64,000 nt of DNA from Adenanthera pavonina (lineage: Eukaryota; Streptophyta; Magnoliopsida; Fabales; Fabaceae). The notes under the pieces are model-generated. The model was not told the origin of the DNA. It was given only the letters and a program-made list of their open reading frames with translations, and made no database searches. The stretch covers positions 6,785,501-6,849,500 of the forward strand of contig JAIVEN010000020.1 of the NCBI GenBank assembly GCA_026686845.1. The letters are read 5' to 3'. The position numbers and the translations under genes were made by a program. Position 1 is the stretch's first letter, and each line of letters opens with the position of its first letter. Positions 23,310 through 33,350 of the stretch are shown here, piece after piece.

Positions 23310-25440
23310 GATCTCATCTTATAATCTTCTTCAGTGTCCTTCTTAGTCTCCCTCTATCCCTTTTTATAGGACTAAAAGTCATTTAATTAACTCTCCATAA
23401 AGGTTCTTCTAGTCTTCTTCTTTGTACATGTCCAAACCACCTTAAACAATTTTTCACCATTTTTCCTTCGATAGCTGCTACTCCAACTTTTTCTTGCATA
23501 CAATTATTTCCCATCTTATCCATTCTTATATAGCTATACATTCATCTTAACATTTTCATTTCTGCTACTTCTATCTTATACTTTTGTTGACCTTTCAAAA
23601 CCCAACATTCATTATCATAAAGTATCGCTAGTCTTATAGCAGTTTGGTAAATTTTTTCTTTAAACTTGGTAAGCATCTTGCGATCACAAATAATTTCTAA
23701 AGCTTTTATCTACTTTATCCACCTAACTTGTATTGTATGCATAACATCTCTATTAATTTCACTGTCACTTTATAATAATGAACCTAAATATCTAGTATGT
23801 TCTTCAATTTTTACCTTAGAATTATTTATGGCATTTTACTAAATTTGTAATGCATATATTTGATCTTACTCTTACTAAGGGGAAGCCTTTGGATTTCAAA
23901 ATGTGTTTCCATAACTCAAGTTTAAAGTTAACTTCTTCTCTTAAATTCTCAATTAAAACTATATCATCTATGAAGAGTATGCGCTTAGGAATTTCCTTTC
24001 GTATATATTCTATCAAAATATTCAAAACCAAAACAAACAAGTATAGGAAATTTTTTGTCTTACTTCCAGGAGTTCTTACACTTGTTGTTGCCCCATTATA
24101 CATATCCTTTGTGGCTCGAATATAAGTTATGCGAACACCTTTCTTCTCTAAGACTTTTAATAGAACATCTCTTGGTACTCTATCATAAATTTTTTCTAAA
24201 TCAATAAAAATCATATGCAAATCTCTTTCTTTACTCCGATATCTTTCCATCAAGCCCCTTAATAGATAAATACCCTTTATTATAGGCCGTTCAAACATAA
24301 ATCCAAATTAGTTTTCAGAAATACAAGTCTTATTTCTAAATCTTTGCTCAAACACCATTTCCTATAATTTTATAGTGCGATTCGTAAGTTTTATTCATCA
24401 ATAATTTGTACAGCTCTGAGTACCCCTCTTATTTTTTTATATAGGCACCAAAGTGTTTTTTTTTTCATTTCTCTGACATTTTCTTTGATCTCAAAATCAT
24501 GTTAAATAGCTTAGTAAGTCATAGATTACCCTTCTCTCCTAAGTACTTACAAATTTTAATAAGAATATCATTAAAGCCAATGGTTTTACTATTATCTTTT
24601 TTTTTTAAGGGCTTCCTTTACCTCTCCAACCCAAATTCTTCAACAAAATGTCAAATTTAGTTCATCTTCATGGGTTGTTAATCTCTCTATATCACTAATT
24701 ATACCCAATCCATTATTGAAAATCTTTTAAAAGTAACTATCATATCTTTCTTTGATATCATCATCTGTAATAAAAAATTTTCCTTCTTCATCCTTAATAC
24801 ATTTTATTTTGTCCAAATCTCTTGATTTTCTTTTCTTATTCTTGACAATTTTGTGAATCTTTCATTTACCATTTTTCAATCTTAAATCTTAGTATAACTC
24901 CTCAAACGCTTTATATTTAACCTCACTCACTACCTTCTTAATTTCCTTTCTAGCCCTCCAATAACTCTCCCAATTTTCATCGTTGTTGCACAATGTAAGG
25001 TTTTGAAACACTTTCTTTTGTGTTTGACCTTCTTTTGCACATTCTCATTCTATCACCAAAATTCTTTATTTCTATGTCCAAAACCTTTGAATTCACCCAA
25101 TACTGCTTTAGCTTTTTTCCTAATCATTTTAGCCATCTTATCTCATAAAACGTTAGCACTTCCTGGTGAATCTCAATTAGTTCTGTTAAAACCCTTTCTA
25201 TTAAAGGTCAATTGTTTCTCACATTTTAGTTACCAATACTTAATCCTAGGATATATGGCTTTTTGACTTTTGTGTTTATGACTCTTAACCAACATATCAA
25301 GGACCAAACCCTATATTGTGAAGTTAAGCTTTCACTGAGAATTACTTTGCAGTCTTTACAAGCTTTTCTATTAGCATTTCTCTAAAAAAAAACAAAATCA
25401 ATTTATGACCTTTAGACACTACTGTTGTGCATGACTAAAT
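23310..25440 (-). pseudogene. RTE reverse transcriptase and C-terminal domain
   Basis: The best preserved frame is 23822-24298, reading the LINE RT blocks GLMERYRSKERDLHMIFIDL, YDRVPRDVLLKVLEKKGVR and the catalytic box as FIDDIVL (normally FADDIVL), followed by LREEVNFKLELWKHIL. Further downstream on the reverse strand (23330-23480) the C-terminal signature of the family survives in pieces such as KMVKNCLRWFGHVQ. Upstream parts (24300-24960) read only after several frame changes. The function would be target-primed reverse transcription of the element RNA. Confidence 0.8.
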
Positions 25441-25699
25441 GCTCTTCTTACTTTTTGAAACAAGTGTTTACCATTAATTTAGATGTTTTGATTATTCTAA
25501 AACAAATGAGTTTGGAGATCCAATATCAAAGGAACACAAGAGAAATAAAGAACAAAGTTAGAGTTTCCTGAAGATTGAAGAGTTGCTTCACATGTTTTAG
25601 GAAACTAATTGTAAAAGAAGCTAGTTAATCTTTGAATTTCAATTCACCTAACATTAAATGAGATAACTAACTGAATGATTAACGATTAACTCATGATTT

Positions 25700-26545
25700 C
25701 AAAATGGTTTTCAAGAAAAGAGCTATCTTATGAGGATAAAACTTCAATTTCAAACTGATTCTAAGTATTCAATTGGGTTTTCATTAAAATGTTTTACCTT
25801 ATGGGGATAAGATCTCAATTTTAAAGATGTTTCTAAGTGTTTACCTTATTTTCAAGATAATGTCTTACCTTATATGTATAACCATTCAAGGTTATGGGGA
25901 TAAAAACTCAATCTCAAAACTTTTCCAAAGTTCATTCTTCAATTTCATGAAAAGGGATTAAGGTTATCTGTATAACACAGCTTGGGGATCAAGTTCTTAA
26001 GTCTATACAGGTGGTTATCCTGATAAGGTTGGCACCTTGTCCACATAAAAAAATGAACAGTGAAGGTAAGTGGTACTATATAGTCCGTTATTCACATAAC
26101 CTAGGGAGATTGTCCGCATAATGTGTATTACAGAGTACTTAGACTCTTCTCTGTTAAAAGGTTATCCACATAATCTAGGGAGGTTATCCGCATAACCTAT
26201 ATTTCAGAATACTTGAACTTTCCTCGGGTAAGTAGGTTATCCACATAACCTATATTATATAACTAATAGCTTATTTTCAACAAAACAAGTTATCCTCATA
26301 ACCTTTGGAGGTTATCCTGATAACCTAAGTTTTACAAATGCTCAGTTTGAGAAAAATTTAACGTTATCCTAATAACTGAGTGGTTTTCATGAAAATGATT
26401 TTGAGCTAAAACTTAGTCATTCTGGGTAGTACGTTATCCGCATAATCTAGCTAGGTTATTCGCATAAGAAAAGCCCTACATTGAAAACAAAGGCAAACAG
26501 TTACCCGTTATTCGCATAATTTGAGGAGGTTATCCGCATAACCTC
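25700..26545. repeat. Dispersed palindromic motif array in LTR U3
   Basis: Around 18 copies of a near-palindrome, GGTTATCC-N-CATAACC or half-worn variants, occur in 850 bases, often paired 8-15 bases apart (for example 26160-26200, 26288-26325, 26433-26467, 26503-26545). Spacer phrases such as CTAGGGAG and CAGA-TACTT also recur. The array lies just upstream of the TATA box. Confidence 0.75.
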
Positions 26546-26635
26546 TGTCAAATGCATTTAATGTGGTAAGTGAACGACTATTTTACTGAGAGTAATGGCT
26601 AATCTTTATTTCCAATGGATAGTTCTGCCCCAAGA

Positions 26636-26644
26636 CTATAAATA
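26636..26644 (+). promoter_or_regulatory. TATA box of copia LTR
   Basis: The sequence CTATAAATAGG lies about 540 bases before the LTR end, directly after the palindromic motif array, where a U3 core promoter is expected. Confidence 0.55.
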
Positions 26645-27339
26645 GGACCTCCTTTAAGTTGTTGGGAAATGAGAAAAATAATATACACGCCAAAACTCTG
26701 CTGATTCATTTATTGATTCATTCAAAGCTTACCTACCCTCTGTTTTGCTCATTCATTATATCTCAACTTTCATATCTACTCTTTTGAGAGAGTTTTTATT
26801 CTGTAAAATATTTGCACACTTGTAGAGAGTACTTAGTATGAGATTACACTAAGGAAAATAGTCTTACTCTTGAGTGAGAAGAGTGAGAGAACTTGTTTCA
26901 ATCCAAAGTTTGGCCTGGTGTTGTACAGCGGTCATTGCAAGAACCCATTCAAATCTTGCAAGAGATAGTGGAAAAATCTCAAGTGGTGGCTTGGGGACTG
27001 GACGTAGGTCAAGTGGAATAGACCGAACCAGAATAAACTACTGAGTTCTCTTCCCTTTGCTCTTTATTTCTTATACTCTATTTTTAGTTATCTTTTTAGT
27101 ATCACTATTGTATTTTGTCTTTGCAGTTTTCAATTTTTTCAATTCACCCCTCCTTTTGGAAAGCCAGTTGAGCTAACATTTACAACTGTGAAGTTATAAA
27201 CCATTAAAAAATAAAGAATAGAATATCTCTCCTCGTTCATTTCTCCATAACTATAACCATTATGAGCTTCTACATACTGTCTTGTCTCTTTACCAACATG
27301 ACCATTTAGGTCACTACTCTTGTATATGACTAAATGCTC

Positions 27340-27780
27340 TTTCTACTTTTTGAAACAATTGTTTACAACCGTGAAGTTATAAGCCATTGAAAAATCAAGA
27401 ATAAAATGCTCCTCCATATTTTCCCAAAATTTTTCTTTAATGTGTGTGTCTGATCTTACTTGAGGTGCATAAGCACTAATAACATTAAAAGTATCATGCC
27501 CAATAATCAGTTTTAAGGATAAAATCATGTCTCCAATCCTTTTGACTCCTCGTATATTCTTTTTCCATTCCTTATCTACAATAATACCAATCCCATTTCG
27601 TGCTTTGATCTTCCATACATACCAAAGTTTTTATCTAGTAGTATCGAGTTCCTTAACCTTTTCCTTCATCCATTTAGTTTCTTGAAGACACAAATGTTAA
27701 TTTTTTTTTAATTATAACATCCACTAGCTTCATAAATTTACCTATTGAAATTCCAATATTCCAAGAATCGAAGTGAATAT
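27340..27780 (-). pseudogene. RTE apurinic-like endonuclease fragment
   Basis: The reverse-strand frame at 27343-27528 contains the conserved endonuclease phrase FNVISAYAPQVRSD, followed by KEKFWENMEEH. Upstream sequence to 27780 gives further pieces (for example around GIGIIVDKEWK) in broken frames. The catalytic histidine-containing end is not readable. Position 5' of the RT agrees with the RTE domain order. Confidence 0.7.
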
Positions 27781-28055
27781 TGCTCTCCTGTACTAACTTA
27801 TTTACCCACACCTATCTAGAATGATATGAGAACTCTTGCTCATTTAACACTATACCAAAGTACTGATGTAGTGGCTTTATCTCATTTGATACTATATGCA
27901 AACCATATAGCACGTTACTTCTAAGTAACAACCTAACATTAGCACAATAATGTTCTTAATCCATGTAATAAATATTTGATAGAATTTTACATTAGCTATA
28001 GAGGGTCTAATACAACCTTCCTCCTTTACCCGGGCTTAGGACCGATTATGAAACT

Positions 28056-28386
28056 ACATATTCGAGCTTATATAAATCAAATATAATTTTTCCACATGAT
28101 ACCACTCAATTAAATGATTAATGAAGTTTGTAACTAAAGAGAAATGATAATGCAAGGGAGTATGGGAAAGAGGAGACTGGCAAGAAACAAATTTAAAAGC
28201 CTGTTTGGTTAGCTGAATCATGAGGGAAAGTAAGGGAAAGGAGACAAGTCTCCAGGGCCTTGCACGTTTGGTTGGCAGATTAGCTTCTACTAAGGAGAGA
28301 TCTTTCATCTATATGTGGGAGAGATCTTTGCTTTACATACTGGGGGAGAGTTATAGGTGGCGAGGGAAAGGGAGTGAGAAAAGTTA
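28056..28386. other. Spacer with TIR-like fragment
   Basis: The segment between the RTE and the hAT element contains GCCTGTTTGGTTAGCTGAAT and GGGAAAGTAAGGGAAAGGAG at 28199-28245, resembling the ends of the PIF-like elements in this window. No matching opposite end was found. Confidence 0.35.
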
Positions 28387-31086
28387 CAAATGCCTAGTAA
28401 AGCACGGATGTGCCTAAAATAGTGTCGTAACCATATCAGACTCATATATGATATGGATACACGTACCATACGACTATACATGCACTCTCATCATATTATT
28501 TTTTTGGATACATAAAGAAATGCACTAGATACGGCTTGAACTGAATTAGATACTACATGGAGCATGCAAAAATAGAAATTTGCCAAACTACATCATTTTA
28601 GTTGAGCTTTTCACTGACCCAAAGACCTATATACATGATCCTTGTGAGAGATGCTCATACCTCTGTTGTCATTTGCCTTTCATTATTCTGGTTCCCATCG
28701 ATGTTTTCCATTCTTGTTGCCTTTCATCGTTCTATTCCTGTTTGCAATTCCATTTGTGAGTTTTCTTTCCCATTTTGTTCTTTGCATTCTAGTTTTGTGA
28801 TTGGTAGTGTCAAAGGGGTTTGGTTTTTTTGTGTTGAAGTGGTTGGGTCTCAGTAGACTGTACAATTTTGCCTCTTTCTTCAATACCGTGTGGAAGGGAT
28901 AATTAGACACAGTGCAGAAGTTTTGGGTTCCAGCTAGCATGTCAAGTCAAAGTTGTAGTCTTTTACATATTAATACAAATACCAAAAAAAAAAAAGACTG
29001 AACTTTGACTACACACATATTTAGGTATAAGTTAGTTGGTTTGAATAGCATAAAGGCAACTTTTTTCTTTTTTAAGGAAAGCAAGATGTAGGCTTGGCTT
29101 TTAAACATTGGATACACAAAAAGTTTAAGTTATATATACATAAAGACAATATTTTAGATATTGGTAGTTGACACATAGATTTCAAGTGAAATATTTTTAG
29201 ATTTTTATGTATTAATGGGAGACCGTTGGAAATATATGCTAATGAGTCATGAATTTATGGCTAGTGTACTTTTTTTGGGCTAATTTGATTAGAGGAATTA
29301 ATCATATAAAATATAATTCAAAAAATTAATGTGATTTCTTGATTATTGCAAGAAATTGTTTAGAATTTTATAATTATAGTTTTTGCATATGGCCTCTGGA
29401 AGCAGTTCAACTAATCCTATTAATAACCCAAATTCTGCTAGATATTGTTCTACTAATGAGCTTCAAAAGGATGGGACTCCATTATGGACTTATGTTACTT
29501 TAGTAACTAGAAACAAAGAGGGGGAAGTAGCCAATCCTGGTGGAAATAAATATAAGAAGTGTGATTATTGTAATTGTGAATTTAATGGGTCATAGTCTAG
29601 AGTTAAATGGCATTTGTTAAGAGTATTTGGTAAGAGAATTGCTATGTGCCAAAAAGTTGATATTAATTGTTTAGCTAAAATACAAAAATTGAAAGAGGAG
29701 ATTGATAATAAATTAAAATTAAAACAAGTGCTGTTACCAGCCCCAGCTCAAGGCTGGTCTCCTTTAAATCAAAGTAATACAATTCTTGTTGAAAGTGATT
29801 ATAATCAGGGAAAGAGGAGGGCAATGGGCACATTAGAAAGAGCCTTCAACCAAAAAGCTAGAGAAAATTTACATGCTGAAATAGCTAGAATGTTTTATTC
29901 TGGTGGTTTAACTTTTAATTTGGCACATAATCCATACTTTATTAGCGCATTTCATTATCCTGCAAACAATATGATTTCTAGATATAAACCTCTTAGTTAC
30001 AATTTATTAAGGAGTCTTTTATTGCAAAAAGAAAGGGCCAATGTTGAACGGTTACTTGAACCAATAAAGGGGACTTGGAGTGAGAAGGGGGTAAGTATAG
30101 TTACAGATGGCTGGACATATGTATAACGAAGACCATTAATTGATTTTATGGCTATATCTGATGGGAGTCCTATTTTTTTTAAAGGTAATTGATGGATCTA
30201 AAGAATATAAAGACAAACTTTATATAGCCAACTTGATGTTGGGAATCTCGGTACACGCTGTCACACCCGAAAATGCAACGCGGATGGCATGGAGGTAAAG
30301 AAAAAGAGAGAAATCGGCCCACACGACAGGGACCGATTTCGAGGGAGTCGCCACCAAAATTTTGAGGAAAATTTTGGAAAACCGGAATAAAAACAAAAAG
30401 GACAAGGATGGTCTGCGAATCAGAGTTAGGTTCGGGAGTATGATTGTAAGTGGGGAAGGTGTTAGGCACCCCCACAACACCCGTTCCTAGGAACGGTTAC
30501 CTTAGGTTGATCATGCAATTTTTATGGCTTTTAAAAAATTATTTTGATTGCCCTTTTACCATTCACATGCAAAAATAAATATAAAAATAAGAAAAATGTA
30601 AAAATGAAAATAAAGAATAAAATGAAAATATGAGAAGTTGGGAAAAACAAAATAAGAGAAAAATATTATTTATTTACAAAAGTGGACTTGACCCAGAATG
30701 AGAGTCTGGGGCCTATGTACCCTGTGATAGGGATCAAAGTCGACGTAGTTCGGACTAAAAATGCGTGTTACTGGGTTGGTATTTTTTATTTTATATATTC
30801 TTTGAAAAGAGAGATTTGTAGAAAATAATTTGTCTTTTCCCAAAAAAACAATTTTTAGAATTGGTTGGTGTGTTTTAATTTGTAAAAGACAGATTAATTT
30901 TCATTATTTGCTCTCTTCATTTATTACTATTTAATCAATTCCTAAATTCCTAAAAGAGAATATACGTTTTTCTCAATTTAGAAAATATAATTAAAATTAT
31001 GTGTGATTTTGAACATTTTATTTTGATTTAAAAAATATATATATATATTTGAAAACAATTTTATTTTCACAACATAAAACCAATCG

Positions 31087-31990
31087 GCTCATGTGGTGAC
31101 TTTATCACTCACATTTACCCATTGATACCTAAGTGTCCACGGTAGTGTTACTTGGGACAAAAGGCACAAAAAGTTTGAAAGAAAACAAATAAATTTTTTT
31201 TTGTACAAATAATTATTTATTTATTTTTTATTATAAAAATCCTTTTAACACCTATTTATTTATTAAAAAAAAGATTAAAAAATGTGATCATTACGTATAT
31301 TTTGAAAAGAAATAATAATCAGCATATGTGGTGACTTCATCACTCACAAGTTACTGATCTATATTTAAAATATCCTCGGTGTTTCCACTCAAGACGGATA
31401 AGCATAAAGATTAAAAAAAAAAGTTTGAAGAAAGACAAATAATTTTTGCACAAATAATTTTTATTTTCTTTTTATAGAAATAGATAAGATCCATTTAACA
31501 CATATTTACTTATTTAAAGAAGAAACATTAAGACAAATACAAAATGTAGTTATTACATATATTTTTTAAGAGAAATAATCAGCATATGTGGTGACTTTAT
31601 CACTCACAAGTTACTAATCAACATTTATATGCTCACGGTGATGCCACTCATGGCAAAAGGCAAAGGGCTTAGATAAAATTGAAATAAATGAAATCATCTT
31701 TATATTAAATTATAAAAACAAATACGATTATGATTATTTTATAGAAAGAAAAGCGGTAAAAGGAATTTTAAAAATATGACTTTTATGTATATATTCATAT
31801 ATTATTTATTTTTATTTGTTTATTTGTTTTATTTATATATTTTTTTAGAAAATGAATCAATCAGGATCTGTGGTGACTTTATCACTCACAGTTTACTAAT
31901 TAACACTTAAATGTCCACGGTGTTATCACTCGGAACATAAAGGCAAAAATAAAAATTTGAAATAAAGGGCTCTCATTGAATCATTTATTT
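31087..31990 (+). repeat. Four diverged tandem repeats of about 235-280 bases
   Basis: Each unit has TGTGGTGACTT-ATCACTCAC at 31092, 31327, 31587 and 31869, then TTACTAATCAACATTTA-like sequence, a C-ACGGTG-T phrase, CACT-GGAC-AAAGGCA and a long AT-rich tail. A possible fifth, very worn unit begins near 32107. They lie within the inner solo LTR. Confidence 0.75.
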
Positions 31991-32439
31991 TTATTTAAAA
32001 AAATATATAAAATAAAATAAAATAAAACCATTGGTACTCATAAATGTATAAAAAAATAAATAAATAAATAAAATAAAATAAAAATAAGATTTAGCCAACG
32101 TTTATACCATGACAACTCCTCACTCATGGTATAATTAACTGACACTCCATAGGCACATGGAGAATTGGTCCCTCGTGGCAAACTCTAAAGACAAAAAGAA
32201 GAAACATCCATGACCAAATAAAAACCAAAATCAGAAATAAAACAACAAAACATAAAAATCAAATACAATTTATCAGGGTGTGTGTTAGCGCAAATTCAAG
32301 TAATTCACACCCAATCATGAGATGAAAAGATGCAAACTCTAGTATCTTCATTTTCTTTTCCTTTACCTCAAAATTGATAGCTTCCATTTCCCCTGCTTGG
32401 CTTGGTAGCAATTGCCTTGATTTCTCCCAAACTTGGTAC

Positions 32440-33350
32440 ATGCTTCCATATTGCTTCGAACCCGGACCACAACTATCTCCTCTTGTTCTTGAGCTTGTGC
32501 TCACCCTCCCTTTGCTTCGGGTTCTCCTTGTGTTGCCTCCTTCTCTTTTCAGACTCTTGTGTACATGAGCCTCTGCTCAGAGGCTCCCATTGAGTCTTCA
32601 CGTCCGAGCCACTTTGGTCTCTCCTTGCCTTACCAGCCCGCGAGCTCCAACTCCCCTTCGGCCTAAACCTGGTCTCTGCCTCTGTACCTCACTCATGCCC
32701 AAGTTTTAGTTCCTCAGTTTCTTTTCGCCGCCTCTCTCTGCAGCTTCTTGGCCTCTCGGACAGCCCCTTGCTCCCTCTGTGTCTCACGCGGCCCTTTCTC
32801 TACTTCTGGGGCTCCGCAGCCGAGCTCTCCAACTCGAGCTCGCCTCCAGATCTCACGCGGCCCTCTCTCTGCTTCTGGAGCCCCGCGGCCGAGCTCACCC
32901 ACTCAAGCTCCCCTCCTCTCTTTTTCTTTCTGCTCGCGGTCCCCTCTCCCAGCTCTGCCCGAGCTCCCTTCGGCCTCCTCTGTCTCTGTGTCTCACGCGG
33001 CCGGCCTCTTTTTCTCTCCACCCCTTCACCGGGGCTCCCTCTTCTCTCTTCCTCTCTGCTTTCTCTTTTTCTTCCGCCGCTGCCCTCGCTCTCCCTCTCT
33101 GCTTTTTCGGCCCTCTGTTTCGTGCTTAGCCCCATTATCAGCTCCCCTGTGCCCTCATCCCCCGAGAACCCTAGCACCCTCGGTCTTTTCTTTTTGCCTC
33201 CTCCCCCCTACTCGTGCTCACTCTCCTTTTTTGGTGTCTCACGCCTGAGCCTTCTATTAGGGCTCAGGGTGAGCTCGGACCTGAGCTCATTTGGGGCTCA
33301 GGTCCACTTGGGTCCACTTGGGCTGAAACCATTTCAGCCCAAGTTAAAAC
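32440..33350 (+). other. GC-rich, pyrimidine-rich block in inner LTR
   Basis: The forward strand is strongly C/T-biased and GC-rich compared with the window. It contains two near-copies of TCTCACGCGGCCCTCTCTCT with TTCTGG-GC-CCGC-GCCGAGCTC at about 32782-32835 and 32850-32900, plus a third TCTCACGCGGCC near 32990. All three frames are open for 100-220 codons, giving low-complexity Ser/Pro/Leu chains that are most likely compositional artefacts. It may be the transcribed leader part of the LTR. Confidence 0.5.

Larger units (their letters stand above)
25472..27178 (+). mobile_element. Ty1/copia solo LTR
   Basis: A 1,707-base LTR is flanked by the 5-base duplication TTTAC (25467-25471 and 27179-27183). 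Its end, AATTCACCCCTCCTTTTGG followed by GAGCTAACA, and the U5 phrase GACTGGACGTAGGTC are typical of large plant copia LTRs. The start reads CATTA where TGTTA would pair with the terminal TAACA, so the first two bases look mutated. No internal region or second LTR is present, meaning unequal recombination has left a solo LTR. It is inserted in the RTE LINE. Confidence 0.85.
25417..27415 (-). repeat. Local tandem duplication within the RTE
   Basis: About 105 bases are present twice. Copy 2 is 27312-27415. Copy 1 is 25417-25471 continued at 27184-27234, because the copia LTR landed inside it. The copies share GACTAAATGCTCTT, CTACTTTTTGAAACAA and GAAGTTATAA-CCATT and differ by about one base in eight by eye. 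The duplication predates the LTR insertion. Confidence 0.7.
19549..28055 (-). mobile_element. RTE-type LINE, interrupted by two later insertions
   Basis: On the reverse strand the 5' part lies at the right (GGTCCTAAGCCCGGGTAAAGGAGG-like start near 28040). Endonuclease sequence follows at about 27780-27340, then reverse transcriptase at about 24900-23350, and the 3' end lies at 19549-19630 with the GTT-repeat tail typical of plant RTE elements (forward strand ACAACAACAAC). Two elements split it: a Mutator-like element (19652-23291) in the 3' UTR and a copia solo LTR (25472-27178) in the ORF. Removing them leaves about 3.16 kb, close to the usual RTE size. Many frameshifts and stops show it is dead. 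Confidence 0.8.

Noticed and set aside
31087..31990. CRISPR-like regularly spaced repeats
   Set aside because: Units are 235-280 bases, diverged, AT-rich and inside a plant LTR. A CRISPR array is not expected in a plant nuclear genome.
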